Of a DNA stretch of 28,763 nt, positions 16,964 through 24,586 are shown piece after piece. The DNA is from Halomonas halophila (lineage in GTDB: Bacteria; Pseudomonadota; Gammaproteobacteria; Pseudomonadales; Halomonadaceae), in the NCBI GenBank assembly GCA_002433675.1, contig DJIP01000254.1:1-28763 (forward strand), given 5' to 3'. The notes below the pieces were generated by a model. It was not told the DNA's origin. It was given only the letters and a program-made list of their open reading frames with translations, and searched no databases. How positions within the stretch are numbered: the first letter of the stretch is position 1; the number at the start of each line of letters is the position of its first letter. The position numbers were made by a program, and so were the translations under genes.

Positions 16964-17260
16964 TCACTCCCGATCCGCTTCCGAGGGTGTCGGGGATGAG
17001 GGGTAGCCGGCGTTGGTGGTGGCTTCGGTCAATGCTTCGACGGACGTTCGTGAATCGTCGAAGGTGACCACCGCCTCACGATCCGGGTAGCTCACATCGA
17101 CTTGCGAGACGCCGTCTACCTTGTTGAGGGCGGCCTTGACGGTGAGAGGGCAAGCGGCACAGGTTATGCCCGGCACCGACAACGTCACGGTCTGCGGGGC
17201 GGCCCAGGCCGACGTAGCGAGCGTCGCGGAAAGCACAATACAGGCAGCGAGTCGTTTCAT
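16964..17260 (-). CDS. merP: Periplasmic mercuric ion-binding protein MerP
   Basis: The 98-residue precursor has a signal peptide (cleavage after WAA or WAAP) and a heavy-metal-associated domain with GITCAACP (C34, C37), the Hg(II)-binding pair. It scavenges periplasmic Hg(II) and hands it to MerT/MerF. The C-terminus is slightly extended (SPTPSEADRE). AGGAG upstream supports ATG 17260. It lies 12 bases after merT. Confidence 0.95.
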   Translation of the reverse strand: MKRLAACIVLSATLATSAWAAPQTVTLSVPGITCAACPLTVKAALNKVDGVSQVDVSYPDREAVVTFDDSRTSVEALTEATTNAGYPSSPTPSEADRE

Positions 17261-17272
17261 AGTGATCTCCTC

Positions 17273-17623
17273 TTAATAGAACAGGGGCAGGAGGTAAGGA
17301 AACAGCAGCGCGATCAGCACCAAGGCAGCGACGATCCAGAAGATGGCTTTATACGTCGTGCGAACCTGTGGCATCGCGCAGGTTTCGTCTGGCTTACAAG
17401 CGGTGGCAGGCCGGTAGATTCGGCGCCAGGCGAAAAACAACGCCACCAGTGCCACTCCCACGAAGAACGGGCGATAGGGTTCCAGGGCCGTCAGGTTGCC
17501 GATCCAGACGCCCGAGAAGCCCAGTGCGACCAGCACAAGCGGCCCGAGACAGCAGGTCGAAGCGAGGATCGCAGCGAGGCCGCCGGCTGCCAGGGCACCA
17601 CGACCGTTCTTGGATTCCGGCAT
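17273..17623 (-). CDS. merT: Mercuric ion transport protein MerT
   Basis: The 116-residue three-helix inner-membrane transporter has C24/C25 in the first helix (STCCLGPL) and C76/C82 in the cytoplasmic loop (ATACKPDETCAM), the exact cysteine positions of classical MerT. AAGGAC eight bases upstream supports ATG 17623; the longer frame would extend into the mer operator. It is first in merTPFA. Confidence 0.96.
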   Translation of the reverse strand: MPESKNGRGALAAGGLAAILASTCCLGPLVLVALGFSGVWIGNLTALEPYRPFFVGVALVALFFAWRRIYRPATACKPDETCAMPQVRTTYKAIFWIVAALVLIALLFPYLLPLFY

Positions 17624-17658
17624 GAGATTGTCCTTCTGAATTCTTGGTCGATACGCTA

Positions 17659-17689
17659 ACGTTACTTCCGTAGTCAACTACGGAGTCAA
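17659..17689 (-). promoter_or_regulatory. mer operator/promoter (PmerT)
   Basis: On the minus strand TTGACT (17684-17689) and TAACGT (17659-17664) are separated by 19 bp. The spacer contains the dyad TCCGTAGT-TG-ACTACGGA (17667-17684). Spacing, flanks and dyad closely match the classical mer operator of Tn21/Tn501. Divergent merR starts five bases beyond the -35. Confidence 0.93.
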
Positions 17690-17694
17690 GCTCG

Positions 17695-18102
17695 ATGAAT
17701 GAGGCACCGGAAAATCTGACCATCGGCACCTTTGCCCAAGCGGCCGGGGTCAATGTGGAAACGATCCGCTTCTATCAGCACAGGGGGTTGTTGCCGACGC
17801 CGGAGCGCCCTCCTGGCGGCATCCGGCGCTATGGCAGCGCCGACGTGGCGCGCGTGAAATTCGTGAAAGCGGCGCAGCGGCTGGGATTCAGCCTGGACGA
17901 GATCGGGCAGCTACTGGCTCTGGAGGATGGTGCTCATTGCAGCGAGGCGGCGGAACTGGCGTCACAGCGGCTTGACGACGTGCGCGCCCGGCTGGCTGAT
18001 CTGACCCGCATCGAGGTCGCCTTATCCCGGCTGGTCGATGAATGCCATGTGCATCAAGGGAAGGTGTCGTGCCCGCTGATCGCCGCCCTGCATGACTGGT
18101 AG
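17695..18102 (+). CDS. merR: Mercuric resistance regulator MerR
   Basis: The 135-residue protein has a MerR winged helix ([12 protein letters not shown]) and the three Hg(II) ligands C82 (AHCSEA), C117 (DECHVH) and C126 (VSCPLI) at the same positions as in Tn501 MerR. It represses merTPFA without mercury and activates by untwisting the 19-bp spacer when Hg(II) binds. ATG 17695 has GGAG nine bases upstream inside the operator, so MerR autoregulates. Confidence 0.97.
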   Translation: MNEAPENLTIGTFAQAAGVNVETIRFYQHRGLLPTPERPPGGIRRYGSADVARVKFVKAAQRLGFSLDEIGQLLALEDGAHCSEAAELASQRLDDVRARLADLTRIEVALSRLVDECHVHQGKVSCPLIAALHDW

Positions 18103-18336
18103 GTCATGCAGGGGCTCGTCGTTGTGGTGCTGCCAGCTTCTGACATTCCATGCAGCCATCTTTTGAAACTTACAGTCTTGAAGAACTCCGACATGCGATG
18201 CAGCGAAGACCTTGACAGCTGTTGGGGGCCAGCAGGGCTTCCATGATGGAGTTGATACGTCTGTTGGGTGAAAATTTCATGCTTGGCCTCCCAAGTTAGT
18301 GGGCTGTGGATAGAGATGGCGACGTTATTGCGCCGT

Positions 18337-18357
18337 GCCGCCTTGTGCGGCGTTTTA
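18337..18357 (+). terminator. Terminator-like hairpin downstream of merR
   Basis: GCCGC (18337-18341) pairs with GCGGC (18347-18351) over a 5-base loop and is followed by GTTTTA. It is about 235 bp after the merR stop, so its link to merR is uncertain. Confidence 0.45.
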
Positions 18358-18390
18358 TGTCGCTACCTAATGATTTCCGTATCTCACAGC

Positions 18391-18412
18391 ATAAAAGCGG
18401 CTCTGGGCCGCT
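18391..18412 (-). terminator. Minus-strand terminator-like hairpin
   Basis: AGCGGC (18396-18401) and GCCGCT (18407-18412) are perfect 6-bp arms. Read on the minus strand the stem is followed by TTTATG. It could stop transcription coming leftwards from the transposase or integrase. Confidence 0.45.
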
Positions 18413-18604
18413 CAGCGCCATTTCGTGGGAAAGAGGGTGGTGATCGAGACGATAAGTCGCCTCTACTGTCTCGGCCGTGTAGTCGCCTAGCTTGAGAAGC
18501 CTGAGGTATCACCGCTAACGAGGGGGATCGGGAAGAGCGGGTGCCAGAGGTCCGTGTGATAGGCTTTGCGAGATATTCGATGGCGAAAAGGCACGAGGTA
18601 GGGA

Positions 18605-18991
18605 ATGACGGATCATAGTCAGGATAACCACGAGTCTCATCCAGTGGGACACGAGGGAGCTAGTACCAGGCACCGGCGGCAGAGGTTTGGCCTGAGTGAG
18701 CATTGGCGTGAGCAAGCTAGGAAGGTGGCTTCTGATGAGCTTGATGATGCCGCAGAGACTTCACCTATGCCCGATACAGGACCTTCTTTTTCGTTTCCCA
18801 ATGCATCACACGATGATGAGCCACCGGTCACTGTGAAGTCGCTCTTTCACGACCCCGAAACTCAGAGCGTACTCAATGCACCTTGGCCCTACAGCCCATC
18901 GGAACCTGTGTTAAGCAATGAGCCTGTTGCTGCTCGTTTTGGAGTTATCGTCAAATCTGGTGGATGGCGGTCAGGCCGCATTCCTGTCTGA
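18605..18991 (+). CDS. Orphan hypothetical protein, 3' end altered by the IS insertion
   Basis: The 128-residue polar, acidic and disordered-looking protein has no membrane segment or recognisable domain; I do not know the family. A GAGGTAGGG stretch precedes ATG 18605. The last residues (GGWRSGRIPV) come from the insertion sequence, since the frame runs into the transposase end. On the far side of the IS, host sequence resumes near 20116. If the junction is at the shared AAATC, the original gene would have read KSP and stopped within three codons, so nearly all of it survives. Codon use is less GC-rich than the metal genes, consistent with phage or island cargo. It may not be expressed. Confidence 0.45.
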   Translation: MTDHSQDNHESHPVGHEGASTRHRRQRFGLSEHWREQARKVASDELDDAAETSPMPDTGPSFSFPNASHDDEPPVTVKSLFHDPETQSVLNAPWPYSPSEPVLSNEPVAARFGVIVKSGGWRSGRIPV

Positions 18992-20041
18992 TTGATCGGC
19001 TACCTGCTCCCCGTCCTGGAACTTGACGTTGCTGACGACCAGCTCCAACTTCTGGAAGTGCTTGATCCGCCTCCAGCGTTTCTGGGCAGTCTGGAGCAGT
19101 TTGAAGACCATCGCCAGGGTCGTATCCCGGGAGCCGCAGTTCCGGCTGCGCTTCGTCCTCAGACGGACCGTGGCGAAGGTCGACTCGATCGGGTTGGTAG
19201 TGCGGATGTGCACCCAGTGCTCTGCCGGAAAGTCGTAGAACGCCAGCAGTTCATCCCGATCCTTGGCCAGGCATTCCATCGCCTGGGGGTACTTGGCGCC
19301 AAAGCGCTTCAGCGTGCGGTCGAAGGCCTGATGGGCTGCCTCGCGCGTCTCAGCCATCCAGATCTCGTGAAGGTCGGCCTTGACCTTGGGCTGCACCGAC
19401 TTGGGCAGCTTGTTCAGCACATTGGCGGTCTTGTGAACCCAGCAACGCTGGTGCGCCGTGGCTGGATAGATCTTGCTCAGTGCCTTCCAGAAGCCCAACG
19501 CACCGTCGCCGATCGCCAGCTTGGGGGATTCCGTCAGGCCACGCTCTCGCAGGCCCGTGAGCAGCTCTTTCCAGCTGGCTTCCGACTCGCGATGGCCATC
19601 CTCGACGGCAACCAGTTCCTTGCGGCCATGTGCCGTGACGCCAACGATCACCAGCAAACACAGGCGGTCATCCAGACGCACGTTGCTGTAGACGCCATCG
19701 GCCCACCAGTAGACGTAACGGCGGTCCGCCAGATCCCGCTGACACCAGGCCTTGCGTTCGTCTAACCACTGGGCCTTCAATCGCGAGACCGTGTTGGCCG
19801 ACAGGCCCTTCGCCTGGTCACCCAGCAGAGCCGACAGAGCCTCCTGATAATCGTCGGTGGAGATGCCCTTGAGATAGAGCCAGGGAATCAGCTCCTCGAC
19901 GCTGCGGGCCCGCTTCAGGTAGGGCGGCAACAGGGTGCTGTTGAAGCAGGCCTTGCCGCCACTCCGGTCCCGTACCTTGGGCACCTTGACGGTGACCTCG
20001 GGTTCTGGCTGCGATAGGGCTCGGAGGGCAGAATCGGTCAT
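18971..20041 (-). CDS. IS256-family transposase
   Basis: The 356-residue DDE transposase of the mutator/IS256 type has VPKVRDRSG and LPPYLKRARSVEELIPWLYL in the N-terminal part. The catalytic D lies in YVYWWADGVY, the second D in AIGDGALGFWKAL and the E in TTNPIESTFATVR. It is shorter than typical IS256 transposases (about 400 residues), mainly at the N-terminus. ATG 20041 is used; a TTG at 20083 would add 14 residues and lies directly after a stop codon. The 3' end of the gene runs into the IS terminal repeat. The start codon lies at the base of a large hairpin. Confidence 0.93.
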   Translation of the reverse strand: MTDSALRALSQPEPEVTVKVPKVRDRSGGKACFNSTLLPPYLKRARSVEELIPWLYLKGISTDDYQEALSALLGDQAKGLSANTVSRLKAQWLDERKAWCQRDLADRRYVYWWADGVYSNVRLDDRLCLLVIVGVTAHGRKELVAVEDGHRESEASWKELLTGLRERGLTESPKLAIGDGALGFWKALSKIYPATAHQRCWVHKTANVLNKLPKSVQPKVKADLHEIWMAETREAAHQAFDRTLKRFGAKYPQAMECLAKDRDELLAFYDFPAEHWVHIRTTNPIESTFATVRLRTKRSRNCGSRDTTLAMVFKLLQTAQKRWRRIKHFQKLELVVSNVKFQDGEQVADQSDRNAA

Positions 20042-20099
20042 GGCGTATCCACTCGTGTTGATTGAGATCTTGGTCGTGATCAATCAACAGGATACGCCA
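20041..20099. repeat. Large dyad in the transposase leader
   Basis: TGGCGTATCC (20041-20050) pairs with GGATACGCCA (20090-20099), and TGTTGATTGA (20056-20065) pairs with TCAATCAACA (20080-20089). That gives 20 perfect base pairs with a 5-base bulge and a 14-base loop. In the transposase mRNA this hairpin includes the first base of the start codon and its upstream region. Confidence 0.85.
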
Positions 20100-20169
20100 C
20101 CCTTCCGACCTCCTCCCGTACACCAGAAATCACCATAGCTCGTTGGTGTGTAGAAATTTACGTTGTGAG

Positions 20170-21390
20170 TTAGGGAAGATTTATTGCAGGGCCAAGAAGG
20201 TTTGCGACCTTGATAATCGCTTCTTTTCGCTCGTCGAAGTAGTCGTAACGGTCGTAGATGCCTTCGACGCCCTTGAGCTTGTGATTCAAGCAACGCTCCG
20301 CGACATGCCCCGGTACACCAACGGCAGCGAGCAAGCTGCGGCAGGTGCGGCGTAGATCATGCACAGTAAACTCGGTGATATCGCCCATCCGGTTCTCTGG
20401 TTGCGGCTTCTTGCCAGGCTCCTTGCCAAATAGCTTGGCAATGGCACGATTCAGCGTGTCTTTGCCCATGTGGGCCCGCTTACTGCTGCGGCGATTAGGA
20501 AAGACATAGTCCGAGCCGCAGGCACGGATCTTGAGCTCTTCCAGCCAGCCGATGGTTTGCGGTGGGAGGGGAATGACGATCCCGGCGCCTGTCTTACTGC
20601 GCTCACCGCTCAGGTTCCACCGGCCGTTCTTAAGGTCGAATTCTGACCACTGGGCTTCGGTAAGTTCGGTCTTACGTACCCCCAGGACGAGCAGTAGCGC
20701 GCAGGCGAGGTAGTTGTCGCGGCTGAAGCTGTCGCTATTGTCTCTGAAGGCTTGGAAAACGTTGCGAATCTCATCGAGGCTCAAAACCCTATCGCGGCTT
20801 TTCTCAATACCGCCTGCGTCGTTGACGTTGAAAGCGGATGCTGGGTTGTAAGTTAAAATTCCCAGTTTTATGGCGTGGTTGAACATCTGTTTAAGATACA
20901 TCAGTGTGTCATTAGCTATTGTCGGCCTACCGCTATTTGTTACTCTTCTAATTATTTCACGGATATCAATTGGGGTGACAGCATCCAGCGATCTACCCCC
21001 GATGAGGGGCGCCACTTCTTTTTTGTATATCCGCTTTGGGATAGCTGGGTGCTTGAGTCTTCTCTCTAGCTCTGGGTACCAGTCAGCAAACAGGTCCTCC
21101 ACTGTCCTGATCAAGGCTTGGCTATCGCGTTTGCGTTCCTCGATGGGGTCAAGGCCTTCGCGTATAGACTTCTGGTTTTCAACCGCTTTCGTCCGAGCCT
21201 CGGCGAGAGAGAGGTGGGCATGTTTGCCCAGCGTCATCTCACGCCGCTTGCCAAACAGCGTGTATCGCAACATCCAGTAAGGAGTTCCTTTCCTCGGTAT
21301 CATCAGGTATAGGCCGTTGCCGTCGCTGTAGCGCCCTGCTTTACCCTCCTTGACAAGCGACTGGCTCTTCTTGGCGGTAAGGCTTCCCAT
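20170..21390 (-). CDS. int: P4-type tyrosine integrase (DUF4102 plus phage integrase domain)
   Basis: The 406-residue site-specific recombinase has an N-terminal arm-binding domain (SDGNGLYLMIPRKGTPYWML), a core-binding SAM-like domain (about 95-185) and a catalytic domain. Catalytic residues are R239 (LGVRKTEL), K266, H344/R347 (HDLRRT), H370 and nucleophile Y379 (GIYDRY). It appears intact. AGAGG before ATG 21390 supports the start. It reads away from yicC, whose 3' end lies 374 bp away. This arrangement is expected for an island integrated at the 3' end of yicC. A 14-bp dyad lies 32 bp upstream and may be an operator. Confidence 0.95.
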   Translation of the reverse strand: MGSLTAKKSQSLVKEGKAGRYSDGNGLYLMIPRKGTPYWMLRYTLFGKRREMTLGKHAHLSLAEARTKAVENQKSIREGLDPIEERKRDSQALIRTVEDLFADWYPELERRLKHPAIPKRIYKKEVAPLIGGRSLDAVTPIDIREIIRRVTNSGRPTIANDTLMYLKQMFNHAIKLGILTYNPASAFNVNDAGGIEKSRDRVLSLDEIRNVFQAFRDNSDSFSRDNYLACALLLVLGVRKTELTEAQWSEFDLKNGRWNLSGERSKTGAGIVIPLPPQTIGWLEELKIRACGSDYVFPNRRSSKRAHMGKDTLNRAIAKLFGKEPGKKPQPENRMGDITEFTVHDLRRTCRSLLAAVGVPGHVAERCLNHKLKGVEGIYDRYDYFDERKEAIIKVANLLGPAINLP

Positions 21391-21421
21391 TATTTCCTCT
21401 CGTCCCCCGCGGAAAATAAAA

Positions 21422-21435
21422 CAAACGACCGTTTG
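21422..21435. promoter_or_regulatory. Perfect 14-bp dyad upstream of the integrase gene
   Basis: CAAACG-AC-CGTTTG lies 32 bp before the integrase ATG in an AT-rich stretch. Its position suits an operator for an excisionase/AlpA-type or other repressor; the protein that would bind it is not in the window. Confidence 0.4.
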
Positions 21436-21681
21436 ATAACTACTCGGGCTAGGCTTGGGCTAGATAGTCGGCTTAATGTCATATGAGCTCGTCACTGGCG
21501 CCTAGTGGGCCTTTTTCCAACGGCATTTAGAGTGCCAGCGGGCACCCCCCCACTTGCTCCCGGTCATGCACTCGGATCGACATAGTTGGGGAGTATCTGT
21601 AAGGGTATGTGTCGGAGGGAGGAGAGGCAATACTTTTTCTCCCCGTTTTACTCCCCTATATGATCTGGATTTCCGGGGAGG

Positions 21682-21762
21682 TTGGTGGAACTTGGTGGAC
21701 TTCTTGCACCTTTTTTCCATTTAAAAACAGTGGTTTAGTGGTTTTTGATGGCCTTTGGTGGA
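21682..21762 (+). repeat. TTGGTGGA direct repeats next to the yicC 3' end (putative integrase arm sites)
   Basis: Exact copies occur at 21682-21689, 21692-21699 and 21755-21762. The first two are exactly 10 bp apart, on the same helical face. The third ends three bases before the yicC stop codon. Repeats of this kind flank core sites of tyrosine integrases; the assignment is inferred from position. Confidence 0.6.
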
Positions 21763-21764
21763 TT

Positions 21765-22628
21765 CTACTCGATGTTCTGAATCTGCTCGCGCATCTGCTC
21801 GATAAGCACCTTCAATTCCACCGCGCAGCGGGTGGTGTCGGCGACCACGGACTTGGACGACAGGGTGTTGGCCTCGCGGTTCAGCTCCTGCATCAGGAAG
21901 TCCAGGCGACGGCCGATGGGGCCTTTCTGCTTAAGCTGGCGGCCGACTTCGGTGACGTGGGTATCGAGGCGGTCGAGCTCTTCGGCGACGTCGGCCTTCT
22001 GGGCCATCAGCACCACCTCGGCCTCGAGCCGGTGGGGGTCGAGCTCGACATTGAGGTTGGCGAGCTTCTCCTCGAGCTGGGTGCGCTGACGTTCGAGAAT
22101 CAGCGGCATCCTTTCGCGTACCTCGGCCACCAGCTCATGGATGGCCGCCAGGCGCTCCTCGATCAGCGCCTTGAGCTGCTCGCCTTCCCGCGCACGGCCT
22201 TCCACCAGGTCATTCAGGGCCTGCTTGAACATCTGGTTGGCGGCTTGCTTGACCGCGTCCAGATCGAGACCACCGCCTTCGAGCACCCCAGGATGGCCGA
22301 GCATGGCAAGGGCGTCGGGCATGTGCACCTCGGGCAGGGTGGCGCGTACCTCGGCCAGTGCCGATGACAGGGCGGCGAGGCGCTCGTGGTTGACGCTCAG
22401 GCTGTCGCTCTTGTCGCTGGCATCGAAGCGCAGGGTGCACTCGATCTTGCCCCGGGCCAGGCGCTTGCGCAGTGCGTCGCGGAAGCCGGGTTCGAGGTCA
22501 CGCAGGGCCTCGGGCAGTCGGAAGTGCGGCTCCAGGTAGCGCTGGTTCACGCTGCGCAGCTCGAGCTGCAGGCTGCCCCACTCGGCCTCGAGGTCCTGGC
22601 GCGAAAAGGCGGTCATGCTGTGAACCAT
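21765..22628 (-). CDS. yicC: YicC-family endoribonuclease-like stress protein
   Basis: The 287-residue protein is the same length as E. coli YicC. It begins [10 protein letters not shown] (family MIRSMTAY) and ends [11 protein letters not shown]. Family knowledge: YicC proteins are linked to stationary-phase survival and have been described as endoribonucleases acting on small RNA. The N-terminal YicC domain and the C-terminal DUF1732 domain ([19 protein letters not shown]) are intact. The ATG at 22628 has AGGAG nine bases upstream, next to an 11-bp tandem repeat. The gene is divergent from rph. Its intact 3' end adjoining an integrase suggests that an island inserted here and restored the last codons. 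Confidence 0.95.
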   Translation of the reverse strand: MVHSMTAFSRQDLEAEWGSLQLELRSVNQRYLEPHFRLPEALRDLEPGFRDALRKRLARGKIECTLRFDASDKSDSLSVNHERLAALSSALAEVRATLPEVHMPDALAMLGHPGVLEGGGLDLDAVKQAANQMFKQALNDLVEGRAREGEQLKALIEERLAAIHELVAEVRERMPLILERQRTQLEEKLANLNVELDPHRLEAEVVLMAQKADVAEELDRLDTHVTEVGRQLKQKGPIGRRLDFLMQELNREANTLSSKSVVADTTRCAVELKVLIEQMREQIQNIE

Positions 22629-22636
22629 GGTCGGTC

Positions 22637-22679
22637 TCCTGGCGATTTCCTGGCGAATTCCTGGCGAATTCCTGGCGTC
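22637..22679. repeat. 11-bp tandem repeat upstream of yicC
   Basis: The unit TCCTGGCGAAT occurs nearly four times head to tail (22637-22647 with one change, 22648-22658, 22659-22669, and a partial copy from 22670). On the coding strand each unit contains AGGA, so the leader carries several copies of a ribosome-site-like motif. Confidence 0.9.
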
Positions 22680-22862
22680 GGGCACGGTGGTGTCGCAGGG
22701 CCGTCGAGGGTGGGCTCGACACCGGTGAGCGCAGTGTACCCGATTCACCGGCCAAGGCGTGTAGAATGGGCGGCCTTCGTTTTCCATTCCATGATCGACG
22801 TCGTCCCCTTCGCTGCGCCAGGCGATGCCGCGGCAAGAGGCGTGTCGACCAAGAGAGGTGCC

Positions 22863-23600
22863 ATGTCCACGGACATCCGTCGTCCCAGCGGACGCGCTTT
22901 TGACCAGACCCGCGAGATTCGTCTCACCCGTGACTACACCCGCCACGCCGAAGGCTCGGTGCTGGTCGAGTTCGGTGACACCAAGGTGCTGTGCAACGCC
23001 AGCGTCGAGGCCGGCGTGCCACGCTGGTTGCGGGGCAAGAAGCAGGGCTGGGTCACCGCCGAGTACGGCATGCTGCCGAGGGCGACCCACTCGCGCAGCG
23101 GGCGCGAGGCGTCACGCGGCAAGCAGGGCGGCCGCACCCTGGAGATCCAGCGTCTGATCGGGCGTTCGCTGCGCGCGGCGGTGAACCTGAAGAAGCTTGG
23201 CGAGTTCACCATCACCGTGGACTGCGACGTGATCCAGGCCGATGGTGGCACGCGTACCGCTTCGATTACCGGGGGCTGTGTGGCACTGATCGACGCCATC
23301 CGCTACCTGCAGCGCGAGAAGCTGATCAAGACCGACCCCTTTTCGCAGCTGGTAAGCTCAGTATCGGTGGGGCTCTATCGCGGTCAGCCGGTGGTGGATC
23401 TCGACTACCCGGAAGACTCCAGCGCCGATACCGACATGAACGTGGTGCTGAGCGAATCCGGCGAGCTGATCGAGGTCCAGGGCACGGCGGAGTCCGGCAC
23501 CTTCACCCGTGGTCAGCTCAACGCCATGCTGGATCTGGCCGAAAAGGCCGGGAACGAGCTGTTCGAGCACCAGCGTGAGGCGCTCGGCAATCGCGCCTGA
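22863..23600 (+). CDS. rph: Ribonuclease PH
   Basis: The 245-residue phosphorolytic 3'-5' exoribonuclease trims tRNA 3' ends. Family blocks are present: [13 protein letters not shown] at the N-terminus, [42 protein letters not shown] motif near residues 80-105, and [19 protein letters not shown] with the phosphate/metal-site residues. Length is close to E. coli Rph (about 238). ATG 22863 follows AGAGG. Order with yicC and pyrE matches many gammaproteobacteria. A strong hairpin follows. Confidence 0.97.
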   Translation: MSTDIRRPSGRAFDQTREIRLTRDYTRHAEGSVLVEFGDTKVLCNASVEAGVPRWLRGKKQGWVTAEYGMLPRATHSRSGREASRGKQGGRTLEIQRLIGRSLRAAVNLKKLGEFTITVDCDVIQADGGTRTASITGGCVALIDAIRYLQREKLIKTDPFSQLVSSVSVGLYRGQPVVDLDYPEDSSADTDMNVVLSESGELIEVQGTAESGTFTRGQLNAMLDLAEKAGNELFEHQREALGNRA

Positions 23601-23630
23601 GCGGTCGCCGTGACGAGATGAGTCGCATGA

Positions 23631-23668
23631 ACGAAGGCGCCGGCCCCCTGAGGGGCCGGCGCTTTCGT
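23631..23668. terminator. Bidirectional terminator between rph and crc
   Basis: Positions 23631-23647 and 23652-23668 form a 17-bp stem (one G-T pair) around a CTGA loop, ending in CTTTCGT. It lies between convergent genes, 30 bp after rph and 42 bp from the crc stop. Confidence 0.8.
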
Positions 23669-23709
23669 GTCCGGCCCCGGACTCGGGCCAGACGGCGACG
23701 AAGGGAGGC

Positions 23710-24477
23710 TTACAGTTGCAGGTCGTACTCGACGATCAGCGGCGCGAACTCCGAGAAGGTGGCGTCGTAGTCGATCCAGGCGTCGGTGATATGGCGACGG
23801 AAGTTCGGCCCGACGATCTGGTAGTCCAGGCGCCAGCCCTCCTGACGGGAGCGCGGCTGATCCTGGTCCAGCGCCGGCCACCAGGTGTACTCGTCACCGT
23901 CGCGGTTGATCTCGCGGAAGGTGTCGATGAAGCCGGTGGGACCGAACACCTGGTCCATCCAGGCGCGCTCTTCGGCCTTGAAGCCGGGCGTCGTCTGGTT
24001 GTCGGCCCAGTTGGCCAGATCGATGGTCTTGTGGGCGATGTGCCAGGTGCCGCAGATGATGTACTCGCGGCGCTTGCGAGCCATCTTCGACAGGTATTCC
24101 TGGTACTGGGCCATGAACGCCTGCTTGGCGTCAGGATCGCTGCCGTCGGGCATCAGGAAGCTGGCGATCGAGAAGCGATCGTAGTCGGCCTGCAGAAAGC
24201 GTCCTTCATGGTCGCACTGGGGGAAGCCCAGGCCGTACATGATGGCCTTGGGGATCTTGCGGCAGTAGAGGCCGACCCCTGAGAAACCGTCCTGTTCGGC
24301 GTCGAGGAAGTAACCCTCGTAGCCCTCAGGATAAAGAATGCTGTCGTCCAGCTCGAAGCTTTTGGCCTTGATGTTCTGGACGCAGACAACGTCGGCGTCC
24401 TGGTTGGCGAGCCAGTCGAGAAAGCCTCGACCGACGGCCTCGCGGATGCCGTTTACATTGATGGTGGCGATTTTCAT
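23710..24477 (-). CDS. crc: Crc-like catabolite repression control protein (ExoIII fold, nuclease residues replaced)
   Basis: The 255-residue protein has the exonuclease III fold and would often be labelled ExoIII. However, the catalytic residues are changed: the metal-binding Glu of LQETK is N35 here (VQNIK), the GDMNI loop reads GTWHI (143-147), and the C-terminal SDHxP reads SEFAP (242-246). The sequence instead follows Pseudomonas Crc (RKRREYI-CG, DLANW, TPGF-AEERAWMD, WWP, GWRLDYQ, FSEFAPLIVEYD). The rph / crc / pyrE gene order is that of Pseudomonas. Crc acts with Hfq to repress translation of catabolic mRNAs. ATG 24477 gives the family N-terminus. Confidence 0.88.
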   Translation of the reverse strand: MKIATINVNGIREAVGRGFLDWLANQDADVVCVQNIKAKSFELDDSILYPEGYEGYFLDAEQDGFSGVGLYCRKIPKAIMYGLGFPQCDHEGRFLQADYDRFSIASFLMPDGSDPDAKQAFMAQYQEYLSKMARKRREYIICGTWHIAHKTIDLANWADNQTTPGFKAEERAWMDQVFGPTGFIDTFREINRDGDEYTWWPALDQDQPRSRQEGWRLDYQIVGPNFRRHITDAWIDYDATFSEFAPLIVEYDLQL

Positions 24478-24586
24478 ACGTGGTCCCTTTTGCGTCGCGC
24501 GTGTATGATACCCGACGTTTCGACGTTTGGGTAAATGGCCGGTCGAGAAAAACGTGATAAGGCCAGGCAATTGGACAGGAGGCCTC

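Larger units (their letters stand above)
18103..18604. other. 502-bp interval with no supportable gene; two terminator-like hairpins
   Basis: No reading frame here resembles a protein I know. The visible structure is a plus-strand hairpin at 18337-18357, a minus-strand hairpin at 18391-18412 and GC content lower than the mer genes. It separates the metal-resistance block from the mobility genes. Confidence 0.5.
18971..20105 (-). mobile_element. IS256-family insertion sequence (approximate limits)
   Basis: The ends carry imperfect inverted repeats: TTCCTGTCTGATTGATC at 18981-18997 on the plus strand against ATCCTGTTGATTGATC on the minus strand at about 20078-20093. Matching continues loosely outward. 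The exact tips and a target duplication could not be fixed; only a 5-bp AAATC is shared by the outer flanks (18950-18954 and 20126-20130, approximate). The transposase fills almost the entire element. Confidence 0.7.
21391..21764. other. Integrase-proximal attachment region between int and yicC
   Basis: No gene is supportable in these 374 bp. The stretch is AT-richer than both sides and holds a perfect dyad near int and three TTGGTGGA repeats near yicC. The island-chromosome junction should lie at or just before the yicC stop codon (21765). The opposite att site was not found in the window. Confidence 0.55.

Noticed and set aside
18268..18495. 75-codon plus-strand reading frame after merR
   Set aside because: It spans two hairpins, has no good ribosome site and no homology that I recognise.
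23710..24477. Annotation as exodeoxyribonuclease III
   Set aside because: Three catalytic positions are replaced and the gene order and motifs fit Crc.
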